A stretch of 64,000 nt of DNA, taken from assembly GCF_008831285.2 (NCBI RefSeq), contig NC_045144.1, positions 24,135,716 to 24,199,715 on the forward strand, given 5' to 3'. The notes beneath the pieces were generated by a model that did no database searches, was not told where the DNA came from, and was given only the letters and a program-made list of their open reading frames with translations. The position numbers and the translations under genes are program-made. This document shows, piece by piece, positions 12,391-22,869 of the stretch (position 1 is its first letter; the number at the start of each line of letters is the position of its first letter). The stretch is from Nymphaea colorata (lineage: Eukaryota > Streptophyta > Magnoliopsida > Nymphaeales > Nymphaeaceae).

Positions 12391-14347
12391 GAAAGCTAGA
12401 CTTTTACCCTCCATTTCTGATTGCTATGTTGATCCTAAATATAATAGAAGAATGAAGCAATGTGTTTCTTAGTTTTATTAAAGTAAAGCTTAATGCAAAT
12501 CGAAACTTTAGGAGTTTTGATTGAGATATCGTTGATCAATCTTACTGTCATCATAAGTCATGCAACAATTTAACCTACCTATATGTACATGCTCACTTAA
12601 AGATTAATGGCTAGAATTGTGTTCCTAAGGATTAAAGTTGAAGAGCTAGGTCTAGATCATAGGTTTGGGCTAAGCCATAAGAGTTTTGTTTTGTTGATGC
12701 TTGATTTTGAGTTGAATCGATTTTAGATTGGAAGCTAAGTTCTAACTTTGTGTTATAAGGTTTGGATGACTAAAGTTTTGGGCTTAGGACTTATAAAAAT
12801 TGATCATTTTTAATCAGCTTCCATTAAACTAGCTTTAGATGTTAGGTTTTGGGTTTGATATATTGGATAGTAATGCTGGTTCTAGTTAAAGTCTTAGGTC
12901 CTATGATTTTGATGCTTTTAATATTATGTTCTGATGTGATGATTTATTAAGCTATCTAGGATTGTGGGTATTTTCATAAAATTTTGAGTTAGACTGTATG
13001 TTGGTTTATATTTTAATGACCTAAAATTTGTCTGATTTTAAAGTCTTGTGATTAGAAATTTGATCTTTGGTTTCTCCTAGTTCAAGGACTTTGGTTGACT
13101 AAGAGTTTTGGTCTAGGTTGAAGATTTTGATTTGATTAAGCATTTGGTTTTCCTGAGTCTTAGTATCGTTTAGATCCTTGAGGTTTTTTTCTGAAAAAAC
13201 TTCTTCTGAAATAACTGTGTTTTTGGGAATTTTTTTTTAAACATTGATGCAATTTAAAAATAATGTGCCTAATTAGAGGTAAAGAAAAATTACGTTGTTC
13301 TTACAACAAAGGTAGTACTTAGGTTGTAATACTAAATAATATTTAAATTCTAATCAGAGGTGAAGTGTGTTCTTTGATGGATTATATAGACTTAATTCAA
13401 AACTCATTGCATGCCCAATCTGGGTGGTCCTCATCTAGCTTTAAGAAATTAGTTCTTCCCTAATCCAAGACTATTACCACGGATTAGGGGCTTAGTACCT
13501 TCTAAACTTCATTGGGGATGGTGTTGCATGTACGTTAAGCAAATCATTGCTGAAATTAAACTAAATGTGAGGCAAAAGAACCTTCAACATTGTTCAGTTA
13601 AACAGACAGATTAATGATGGAGAGGCATAACTAACCCTTTGGTACCTAATTGACAAGGAAACTATTGTAATTGAGCTTAGTTAATGCTTGAAAAAAATAT
13701 TATTTGTTCCCTAAATCAATATATTGGTGCCATGGTTGAGGGTGTAATCATCTTTAAATTTCAATTGAGCGTAGTGTATGAAAATGTGATTAATTGAGGG
13801 AAGTTAAAAGCCAAAATGAAACTACATGAAATTATAAAAGCATAATTAACAGCTAGGTTTGAGAGAGAGAGAGGAGCATATCTAAATCCTTAAATACCTA
13901 ATCAACAAGGAAATCAAATGCATGTATGTTTACTTGAGGTTTTAAGAGATAATCTTGTCTATTCTTTGAACCAACGTTAGTACTGCAGTTAGAAGACTGA
14001 TCATCCTTAAATCTAAATTAGGCACGGTGTATCAAATGTCCTTGATTAAGTAAATTCAAGGCATAGCCCAGCCTGAGATGGCCATGCACGATCTTGCTGG
14101 CCAGTGCACGGTCTAGTGGGTCACAAGTGGCCACTCCGAGTCTATTTTTAAAATTATTTATTTTTTTATTTCAATTGCAAAAAAAAAAACAGAGGGAAAC
14201 CAAGGGTATTTGGGTAAAACTCTAAGGTTGGAGAAGAAGAAGAAGAGAGAAATGGAGAGAAAGCTAGAGAAAAACTCTAATTTTTAAATGAGAAAATACT
14301 AGAGTTTTCCATGGGTTAGCTTATGCCCAAGAGAGAAGTTGTAGGAG

Positions 14348-14355
14348 TATTTATA
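14348..14355 (-). promoter_or_regulatory. TATA box of minus-oriented LTR
   Basis: TATAAATA on the minus strand, embedded in CTCCAAAACTCCCTATAAATA-like context that is conserved in two other LTR copies (17749-17756 and 57702-57708). It is the presumed retrotransposon promoter. Confidence 0.55.
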
Positions 14356-14776
14356 GGGAGTTTTGGAGCCAAAACTCAAAATTTAAATTTTTTTAATTTA
14401 ATAATATTTTCATGAAATTTCAAGTATCTTTGAATGATTTTTATTTTTTTTTTAAATTGCATTTGACCAAGTGGGATTGGCCATTAGCCTTGCAAATACC
14501 CCTTTGGGGTGTGGCCAGGGCTAATACCCAACCAACAAGCCGAAAATCACCCCCAACGGGCGGTTTTTAGCTAAAAAGAGTGTTTGTGCAACACACAGCC
14601 CTGGCTCGCACGTTTGCACGTGCGCGACATTGCATTGCACTGGCAGACCCTACCACCTGGGTTCAAATGGGGAAAGGGGAAATGCCCAGATTTCCCTCCT
14701 TAGCCTCCAAAGGGTCCTTTCATAAAAAATAAAGTGTACATAAAAATTTTAGTTTTGGTTGTTTTGAAATAGGAAA

Positions 14777-14840
14777 GAAAAGGGACTCGCCCGTCGGTAC
14801 GAGGATTGACCGTTCCCGGGCCTTTACCGGGGTTAATCAA
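14777..14840 (-). repeat. Conserved 65-bp LTR motif, copy 3
   Basis: The cleanest copy. The plus strand reads GGGACTCGCCCGTCGGTACG, then AGGATTGACCGTTCCCGGG, CCTTTACCGG and GGTTAATCAATCC. It contains short complementary blocks (CGGT and ACCG; CCCGGG) that could fold in RNA. Confidence 0.75.
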
Positions 14841-16343
14841 TCCAAGGGCTATGTTCATCATTGATGCATTTCATTTTAACTTAAACATCCTTTGATTCTA
14901 TATGCGGTGTAGAAAATATTAAAGTTTGATGTTTCAAATTTTTGAAAGACCTTGAAGGGTTGCTTGAAAATGTGAAATGTTTTAAGGAAAAAGTGGAATT
15001 AGTAAGTATCATTTGAAAAACTTGTGAAATCATTTTGAAGTCACTTTAGTGTTCTCTTAAGACTTTAAGTAGGTTTGAGATTTTGCTCTAATTCGGTTAC
15101 CACCTAGTTAGAGCTCCATCCCATCTTGCTTAAGTTCTTTTGGAGAGATGCTTGTGATCGTAAGTGAAATAAAGTGGGTGAGAATGCATGGATGCATTTA
15201 TCCTATATGAATGTAAAACATTCCTACCACAACATTCATCTAAAGTCATTCCTACCACAACATACATCTAAGTTTTTTTGTATATAAAATCTTTTGAAAG
15301 GGGATTGAGATTGTAGACCATCAAGCATGACTCCAATGTTGGGTCATTACTTGGTTTGTGGTCTTAATGAAATTGTAATTAAAAATATCATGAGAGGAGA
15401 ATGTTAAAAGAATACAAGAGATAAAACACTCTTATGAAAAAAAGATAGAGACATAGAGAAAGACATGCATACATGTGTACATACCATCACATATACACAT
15501 ATATGAAAGCTTAAGAGAAAAAGATGTATTGATTTGAAGAGAAAGAGAGATTTTAGAGGAAAAGAAAAATATCATACGTATATATGGGTACAAAAATTTT
15601 ATAAGAGAAGATATTTGTCTTGAAAAGAGGAATAAATATTTGAAAAAGAGGAAATGGAGTACATGTACATACGTATTCATGCACATATGAAAATTTATAA
15701 AATGGAAAGTGAAAACATAGAGAGAGAAAGATGGGGGTCATCATGTTGGTATAGATGTATATAACATGTGTATACATCCATACCTTCACAAGATTAGAAA
15801 TCAAGGAATAACTTAAAATTACCAACTTCAAGTTTAATGTGGGCCGGAGGGGAGCTTGGACTCATGCAAGAGTCTAAGCTAAGTCCCTAAGGCCATGTTA
15901 GAAGGTTTCTTTTGAAAATGTTTTGGAAAATATGATTTATATAGCATAGAATGTTATTATTTAGTTTGTTGTAAGGGATATATTTCTTCCACCGTTGGGT
16001 ATGGAAGAAAACAAGCAACATAACGAGACACTCGTTAGGGTTCCTAATGGGATGATTAAGAAGGAAACTAGCGCAAAATGACATGCAAATGCATATTAAC
16101 ATGTACATTTTCGTGAGGTTTATCCCGGGTTGGACAAGTCCAACCTCAAAAATTAATATGAAAATAGAGAGTCCCCAAACCACACTCTCATTCCCACTAT
16201 ACATTCACATATAAGTAGAAAACCAAGCAATTATGCATGGATAATATATAGACAACATTCAAGGAAGAAAGGAGAAAGAGGATGATGGAAAGAGCAAGGT
16301 TCAATTAGGAGGAGGACATGATGTAACTATGAAATGATATACC

Positions 16344-17460
16344 ACCTCATCTTTTCATGTCCCCGGTGCACTTGAGTATAGCCTCTTGACTCTAAATAGA
16401 GATTAGAGTTATCTCCTTTGGCCATGGGGAAATAAGGAAGAGAGGAAAATAAGGGGAAGCAAGAAAAACAACAAGAATGTACTCATGAAAAGAAAGAACA
16501 TGATTAAAATGAAAGATCCTCTCATCTTTTCATGCTCCCAATGCACTTGAGCATAGCCTCTTGTCTCTAAAAAGAGATTGAGTGCTATCTCCTTTAGCCA
16601 TGGAAAAATGAAGATGAGAAAATGAAGAAAGAAAGACAATGCTATATTCAATAAAAGAGGAAACATGATTCAATCATGAAATGAAAAATCCTCTCATCTT
16701 TTCATGCTCCCAATGCACTTGAGCATAGCCTCTTGTCTCTAAAAAGAGATTGATGCTATCTCCTTTGGCCATGGAAAAATGAATGAGAAAATGAAGAAAG
16801 AAAGACAATGCTATATTCAATAAAAGAGGAAACATGATTCAATCATGAAATGAAAGATCTCTCATCTTTTCATGCTCCCAATGCACTTGAGCATAGCCTC
16901 TTGTCTCTAAAAAGAGATTGAGTGTTATCTCCTTTGGCCATGAGAAGATGAAGACGAGAAAAGAAAATAACAAGAACAAGGCTATATTGAAGAAAGGAAA
17001 TAACAATAACAACAAATATATTTATGAAGGGAAAGAACAACAACAACAAGAATATATTGAAGAGAAGAAAGAGCAGAAGATATTAATGAAGAGAAAGAAC
17101 AACAACAACAAGAATACTTGAAAGAGCATGATTTAATCATAAAATAAAATATCATCTCATCTTCTCATGCCCCGGACTTGAGCATAGCCTTTGTCTCTAA
17201 AAAGAGGTTGAGTGCTATCTCCTTTGGCCATGGGGAGATGAAGATGAGAAGAAAAAATGAAAACAACAAGACTAAGTCCAAGAAAAAGAAATAGCATAAT
17301 AATAAGAACATATTAATGAAGAGAAAGAATAACAACAACAAGAATACTTGAAAGAACATGATTAAAATACAAGATCATTCATCTTCTCATGCTCCCGGTG
17401 CACTTGAGCATAGCATTTGTCTCTAGAAAGAGGTTGAGTGCTATCTCCTTTGGCCATTGG
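16344..17460 (-). repeat. Tandem array, six units of about 171 bp
   Basis: Units begin near 16344, 16519, 16690, 16861, 17155 and 17379, each opening with CTCATCTTTTCATGCTCCC or a variant. Each goes on through TGCACTTGAGCATAGCCTCT, TGTCTCTAAAAAGAG, a TATCTCCTTTGGCCATGG block and an AAGA/ACAACA-rich tail. Spacing is 171-175 bp for the first three intervals and longer for the last two because the A-rich tail expands. A single unit exists inverted at about 58030-58120 and in the same orientation at 56390-56490, so the amplification is specific to this LTR. Confidence 0.85.
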
Positions 17461-17748
17461 GAGATGAAGATGAGAAAAGAAAAAAAAAGAGAAATGAGAG
17501 GGATGATGGTTACATACTCTAATGAGAAATGACCTAAGGAAGATGAACACCTTCACTTGAAGATCCCCTTTGAGTGAAGCTTCAAGATGATACCTCCAAG
17601 AGGGTTGTAGCTTGCTCCAAGTTGGAGAGGAAATGGAGAGAGGAAGATGGAGAGAGAAAGAGCTCAAGAGAAACTCTAAGTCTTCAAGTGAGAATACACT
17701 AGAGTTTCTCCCAAGGGCCAATCTTCCCAAGAGGAGGAAAATGAGGGG

Positions 17749-17756
17749 TATTTATA
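17749..17756 (-). promoter_or_regulatory. TATA box of the long LTR
   Basis: CTATAAATA on the minus strand within GGCTCCAAAATATTCTATAA context, matching the position in the related LTRs. Confidence 0.55.
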
Positions 17757-17804
17757 GAATATTTTGGAGCCAAAACCCTAAATTTAATTTTTTTTACCTA
17801 AAAT

Positions 17805-18075
17805 ACTAAAATCACCCTCTAAAAGGAGATTTTTTGGTCAAAAGGAAGGGCAAATGGTCTTGTCCACCCAAAAAGACTAAAATCACCCTCTAAAAGGAGA
17901 TTTTTGTCAAAAGGAAGGACAAATTGGTCTTGTCCACCCAAAAGACTAAAATCACCCTCTAAAAGGAGATTTTTTTTCAAAAGAAGCCAAATGGGTCTTG
18001 TCACCCAAAAGACTAAAATCACTCTCTAAAAGGAGGTTTTTTGTCAAAAGGAGGGGCAAATGGTCTTAAATGATC
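17805..18075. repeat. 69-bp tandem repeat, four units
   Basis: Units start near 17805, 17875, 17944 and 18011 with GACTAAAATCACCCTCTAAA. Each continues AGGAGATTTTTT..CAAAAGGA, then GGCAAAT.GGTCTTGTCCACC. Small indels in the T run vary the length between 67 and 70 bp. They lie in the U3 part of the LTR. Confidence 0.9.
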
Positions 18076-18084
18076 ATTTAGATT

Positions 18085-18255
18085 TGAACTTGGGTTTTGG
18101 ATCTAATTTGGATATGAAAGTTGTATTTTGGATTTAATTTGGATCTAAAAGTTGTATTTTGATTTAATTTGGATCTAAAGTTGTATTTTGGATTTAATTT
18201 GGATCTAAAAGTTGTATTTTGATTTTTGGATCAAAGTTGTATTTGGATTTGAATA
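18085..18255. repeat. 34-bp GGATCTAATTTGG-type tandem repeat
   Basis: About five imperfect units containing TTGGATCTAAAAGTTGTATT and TTTGGATTTAATTTGGATCT. They form the proximal U3 repeat of the same LTR. Confidence 0.85.
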
Positions 18256-18329
18256 TTGTGCCTAAATTTGAGTTTCGCGCTTGGATAAAACATCATAATC
18301 TTTTAGAAAAATTTGGGGTGATTACAGTG

Positions 18330-19200
18330 TATAAAAATGGTTTTTGTTACAAATGGGGCCGACTCCGTTTGGAGTGATTCCAGACTCATTTTAGATCCGG
18401 ATTGGGTTCGATTAGTCGCCAATGCATTCTACTAAGTGGTTTAAGCTCAAAAAAACATCTTGGCATGAGAACAAAACATAAAAAGAAGGGAAGGTCTGTG
18501 CATGCGCGTGTGGTGCTTATAGCATCAAGTTTTTCTTGTCTTGATCTCAGCTTTGAGTTTTAAGTTTGAAATTATCGATTTGGATCTAGACTTTGGTTTT
18601 GGATCTAATTTAGATCTGAGAGTTGGATTTTAGATTTGAATCTTGCGTCTAAAGTTGGATTTTGAATTTGAATCTTGCATTTGGACTTAAACATGAGTCT
18701 AGAGATTTGTTTTGGATTGAATATAGAAGTTTGTTTTGGGTGTAGGGTTGAGCTTAGGGTCCAAAAATTAAATTCAAATGAAATTAAAAATTTCACTTCA
18801 GTGAAAATAGAGTATAGTCTTTTAAAAAAAATTGAGAGGATAACCATTGTTACATGTCAAATCTCCATTTTTTTTTGGGCAAAACATTGGCGACTTCTCC
18901 CTCCTCTATCGATACATAAGAGAACAAAACGGTGGAAATGAATGCGCTGGTGATTTTTGTGCATGTTTCTCAGCCCTCTTCTTTATCATGGCGCTTCAGC
19001 TGTCAGGGATTCTCCTGATCTTCCTTCTTCATATTCTTGCTCATATTTGCAGATCACCTGCGGCTGCACTCAATAGCATCTTTGTCTTCAAACGCTTCCA
19101 GCGTCGGACATGAGCTTATCTGGCTTTGTGCCGCCAACAATCCAAGGACACACCCCACCTGTTTTGGTACTATGAGGTAATGCAGCACCTATTATTACAC
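18330..19200. other. No recognisable gene; repeat-like
   Basis: A GGATTTTGAATTTGAATCTT-type degenerate tract lies at 18540-18780. The remainder, including a GC-balanced stretch at 18890-19120, gives no readable conserved domain. Confidence 0.45.
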
Positions 19201-19239
19201 TTGGAACCAGCCTCGTTTCCAAGTACGTTCAGAATCACT

Positions 19240-19420
19240 CATTAAAGATATCACTTTTAGGCTGTTTTAAACTTGGAGAGCCATTTGGTTGCTAAGGAAT
19301 GATGTTATTTTCCATGAAAGAAAGGTACATCTAAGAGCTCTGTTGTTGGGCATAATGTTCGATGTTACTGTCCTCGTTTGCAGGCACAATTCTCATTCAT
19401 CATCACCGGTTATTCTATTA
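19240..19420 (+). pseudogene. LINE C-terminal tail (zf-RVT region) fragment
   Basis: The plus strand reads SLIKDITFRLF, then a stop, then TWRAIWLLRNDVIFHERKV and LRALLLGIMFDV. The W..IW..RN..IF pattern is the hallmark of the region after the zf-RVT domain at the C-terminus of plant L1-type LINE polyproteins. Everything upstream is lost or unreadable. A CT-rich microsatellite follows at 19548-19572. A chance match is possible because only about 45 residues are readable. Confidence 0.45.
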
Positions 19421-19547
19421 CAACTTATGCATGGCTATTCATGTTTCCGCATTTTGTTGGCTGGTTTTTATCTTAATTTTGGATGTTGGTTTACATCTGT
19501 ATGCTTTCTTCCTTCAACTTCCTGTTGGAGGCTAGTAATGTTGAGTA

Positions 19548-19572
19548 AACTCTCTCTCTCTCTCTCTCTCTA
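19548..19572. repeat. (CT)n microsatellite
   Basis: Uninterrupted TC/CT dinucleotides. Confidence 0.9.
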
Positions 19573-19794
19573 AGAATGAGGAATTTGTTTTTTCCTCTCC
19601 CATTGTTTTGCTCATTATGTTGATCTAAGGTCTTATGTTGACCCAGCACCATAAGACGATCCATGAAAGGGAACCTCATCCCCATGCAGTGCATGGTTGC
19701 ATTAGGAGGCAGCGATATATTTCTCATCTCTTTTTATGGAGAAACTTCAAGTGGTTCAGGATTTCCAAGCAATTCTCGTCTCTTCTCATCCCTT

Positions 19795-21075
19795 AGATTG
19801 CTTGCTTTCGCATCTTCATTACTACTAGTTATAATGATAATTAAAATTTATTTAATATACATGTTATTGAAATGTTACATTAATTTGTAAGCTCAACTTA
19901 ATGAAGCAATATTCTGACTTCCTGATGACATAAGAGATGATCAATCTCTAAATGATGTCTTGTCATTGGGTATGGGGCCAGACAAATTTTGACGAATGCG
20001 TACTTATGGAATGAGGGTAAAATCATCACAATTTTTTGATGCAATTTCTAGTCAATGTGAACTAATGACACAAAATATGAAATTGAGAAGATTTGGTGAT
20101 CTATGCAATAAGGTGTATAAAGTAGAAAGTAACCATACTGACCAGATGTGCGAATTAGAAGCTAGACAAGCTGAAAAGGTACATGACTTTGAAGCCAGAC
20201 ATACAAAACAAATACATGAGTTACAAGTGTAAGTCCAGATGTTGATTGCAATTTTAGAACAATTAATTAGTAAAAATTCAATGAAATATGATAATTTTTT
20301 AATTTCTATGAATACTAGATAAGCATATGACTTGTTATGGCTAACACTTCCCTTGTTCTTTTTATAGGTCTGAAGATGGCTTTAAATATCACGTGCATAT
20401 TGGCTATGAAATTTTCTTTTTGTGAAAAAAATTGTTTGGTGTCAACCGATTTGAGCTTTACAACATAATTATAATTTGTAAATATGTTTGTGAAATACAC
20501 ATCTTTTGATATGTGAAAGACTAGTTTGCATGTTACTGAAAGGTAGATTAGAAATATAACTTTTCCCCTCTCTGAAACATGCACTCTTATTTTAGTTTCA
20601 ACAGCTTTCTCTCTATCTCTCTGCAATTTCTGCTGATATGTTGGTACTTAGGTAAGGCATATAATCAAATCTAAACAAGGCCAACCAGGCAAGAAGTGGC
20701 AAGGAGCACTGGTATTGCCTTCTTTATCGTACCAGAGATGGTAATTCTGCTGATACATAGCTCTTTTGGTTGAGAATGTGCCTTCCGGTATCCAGAATTC
20801 TCAAGGGGACTGCCATTGCAGCACTAACTTGCATCTTTGTTGTGGGTAATTGACTTTTTGCTGTTATCCCTAAGTTTCTTTCCCTTGCTTTCATATATGA
20901 TTGCACCTACGATTAATGATGTTAATACTTATTGCTTCTTTCATCTGAACTAAGTCTAAGTTTACCTTCTTCGCTATTTCATTTGAAGGCCAATGGTTTG
21001 AGGATGAATTGTTGAACTCATGTAGTTGGGTCCCTAAAGCATGCTATAGGGAACTCCACAATCACGAGGAGTCAT
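19795..21075 (+). mobile_element. CACTA (En/Spm) transposon fragment, copy 2
   Basis: A second copy of the block at 1-1305, same orientation, colinear over its whole length including non-coding parts (for example the TATCGTACCAGAGATGGT stretch at about 20725 and 950). Differences are scattered point changes and short indels. Similarity to copy 1 is lost at about 21065-21080. Neither copy shows a CACTA terminus in the window, so both are internal fragments. Confidence 0.6.
19892..20232 (+). pseudogene. CACTA ORF1-like C-terminal exon, copy 2
   Basis: From 19996 the frame is open for 78 residues: RTYGMRVKSSQFFDAISSQ, CELMTQNMKLRRFGDLCNKV, then a coiled coil with repeated E-A-R-(Q/H) units. Upstream of 19996 the same protein continues with two in-frame stops (in the NEAIF..LPDDIRDD segment and just after MGPDKF). 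The match to plant Transposase_24-like proteins is by motif recognition. Confidence 0.5.
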
Positions 21076-21079
21076 GATC

Positions 21080-22206
21080 TTGCATTTTCTTTCCAAGCTA
21101 TACACATGGTGATTGCTGTGACTGTGGTCATGTACAAATTATCTTCTGTCCAGCATACAAACCAGCATGCACTAGGGGTAACTGTGGGCTTCAAAATCAG
21201 ATTACACCATTCCATAGTAATTTCTTTCATCCCTACTCTACACCATATTTGTTTTCTAGACTAAATAGGTTGCTAACTATCCTTCCACCTCAGATTACCA
21301 GGACCTTGAGTGAATCTCATCCGACATGCATTCCTTAGAACATGAAATTTCAATAGAGCAGAGCTTTTTCTATACCGATGAATAGCCTTGATACTGAAAC
21401 CCAGATCAGCTTCTACAAGACCACCATAATCTGTAGGGATTGATTTGATCAATATTACACCCTGTCAAGTTTCTAGCCAAAAATTGGCTATATTTCCCTA
21501 TTTAAATCCAGCCAATCACTGTCCATGCATTCATTATGTTCCTGAATAAAGATGAGGATTAGTTCCAGTCTTACCATCGGAAGCACCTTTTAATTTCTTG
21601 AACTTAAGCCTGCAAATAGAGGAACATAGGTTCGTATCTGACACCACTATGCATCCTAGCAAAGCAAGGAAAAGCAAACTGGCCAAATTTGCCATAGATT
21701 CAATCCCTTAGATGTAAGAGATCAGAATGGAGTTTTGGAACATATCTTTCCAACCGATGAAATTGTAGTTAAGCGATACCATCATCCACGTACCTATGAA
21801 ATAAACAGGTCTGTTCCTCTATCCTTCTCCTTCTTCCATATGTTATTCTACATATCCTGTAGGTTATGTCAAAATTTTCAAGATAATTTGTGCAATTATG
21901 CATTATAATAAAGCCAGCATAGTTAGCAACCTTTGACTTAGACTTGGATCGGCTAAAGACTGGGTCTCCGAGTTAGAGAGTTGACTTGGTGACTTGGCTG
22001 GGTCATGTCATAAATACTTATAGTGCATTTTTTCCATAAATAGATGAAAAAGGTAAGTCTGCTAGGACTTCATGTTTGGTCGTCTAATCAACTAAAATTG
22101 AATAACATATAGTACGAGTATTGGTGTATGCTTAGTAAAGTTTGTCATATTTTATACTTCAAAAAATAACATACTTTTGATAGTGGTTCTATCTCTATCA
22201 CGCACG

Positions 22207-22237
<31 letters not shown>

Positions 22238-22420
22238 GTCACAACTAGGGTTTGCCAAGTCAGTTAGGTTCATCAACTAATTATGTTCATTTTTATTGTG
22301 TGGTGTGCTTCAACTTGTACATCGGTATTCCCTCTCTTACTGTACAGGGAGTTGATGCCATGATAACTCCAAATGAAAACTGATCACTTATCAGGCTCCA
22401 TTTCATCTGTTGCACCAATC
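21080..22420. other. No recognisable gene
   Basis: AT-rich sequence without readable domains. A (CA)n microsatellite lies at about 22201-22233. Confidence 0.5.
22201..22233. repeat. (CA)n microsatellite
   Basis: CA dinucleotides with a single CG interruption near the start. Confidence 0.95.
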
Positions 22421-22423
22421 CTC

Positions 22424-22848
22424 TGTTGGGTAGTGGCCATGAGCCCTATCCTCCTCTCATAACTGTGAGGAGATAGGCTTAAAAAAAAATTTTCAAACTG
22501 AAGATTTTAATTCTAAACAAACTTTGGTTTTACATTATATTTTCCTCAAATCTCTCACTAGCCCTAGCTGGGCATATAGGAAAACCTATGAGGCTGGTTA
22601 TATAAGCACAACAATACTCAAAATTGGGGCTGAATAGAAAGATTACCCGTTTTATGCCTCATGGAAGAAAACCCACAAATTCTCTCTGCTTTGATCTCTC
22701 TCTATTTGTTCTCTTGTTTCAGTTGTTGCTGTTACTTGTTGTTTTGGTGCTTTTACCACTCGTGCCCTCATCCTGAAGACTGCATTGGTAAACTTGCTCA
22801 GGACATAGAACGGATCAAAGGCTTCACTCTGCTGCAAAAACTCTAACA
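22424..22848 (+). mobile_element. Ty1/copia 5' LTR
   Basis: Starts TGTTGGGTAGTGG and ends CTCTAACA, immediately followed by a primer-binding site. A TATA box lies at about 22598-22606 (TTATATAAG), and a T/C-rich transcribed leader follows. It matches, in reverse orientation, the LTR at 37459-37913: shared blocks include GTGGCC(A/G)TGAGCCCTATCC, TCAAAATTGGGGCTGAA and GGATCAAAGG. No gag or pol follows on this strand, so only the 5' end of the element survives. Confidence 0.85.
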
Positions 22849-22849
22849 G

Positions 22850-22860
22850 TGGTATCAGAG
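22850..22860 (+). other. Retrotransposon primer-binding site (initiator Met tRNA)
   Basis: TGGTATCAGAG, one base after the LTR end. This is the canonical plant Ty1/copia PBS complementary to the 3' end of initiator tRNA-Met. Confidence 0.9.
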
Positions 22861-22869
22861 ACAAGGAGA

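Larger units (their letters stand above)
12290..14730 (-). mobile_element. Partial gypsy-type LTR, minus orientation
   Basis: The segment 14700-14140, read on the minus strand, matches the plus-oriented LTR at 57420-57860: a GTTTGC...GGCCAATCCCACTT block, an AT-rich stretch, CTCCAAAACTCCCTATAAATA, and a pyrimidine-rich TCTCTC leader. The TATA-like box is at 14348-14355 on the minus strand. The distal motif at 12321-12390 fits the other end. The proximal start (a TGTNATCACCCC terminus) is missing because the end of the neighbouring LTR adjoins at about 14735. The stretch 12400-14140 holds no gene. Confidence 0.5.
14735..18326 (-). mobile_element. Long gypsy-type LTR, minus orientation
   Basis: The minus strand starts at 18326 with TGTAATCACCCCAAATTT, a typical plant gypsy LTR terminus that also appears as TGTTATCACCCC at 56807 and TGTTAACACCCC at 29099. 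In order follow a GGATCT-type repeat (18250-18085), a 69-bp tandem array (18075-17805), a TATA box (17756-17749), a pyrimidine-rich leader with AGAG-rich complement, a tandem array of about 171 bp (17460-16344) and a long AT-rich part (16240-14860). The conserved motif (14840-14777) precedes an end at about 14735. Similarity with 54735-56490 and 58020-58735 covers the distal parts. LTRs of several kb suit the Tat/Ogre group; that placement is inferred. No protein coding is seen. Confidence 0.55.

Noticed and set aside
15432-16204. Overlapping minus-strand frames rich in Phe, Leu and Tyr
   Set aside because: They arise from GAGA/ATAT-rich LTR sequence that is also present, without the frames preserved, at 55420-55990.
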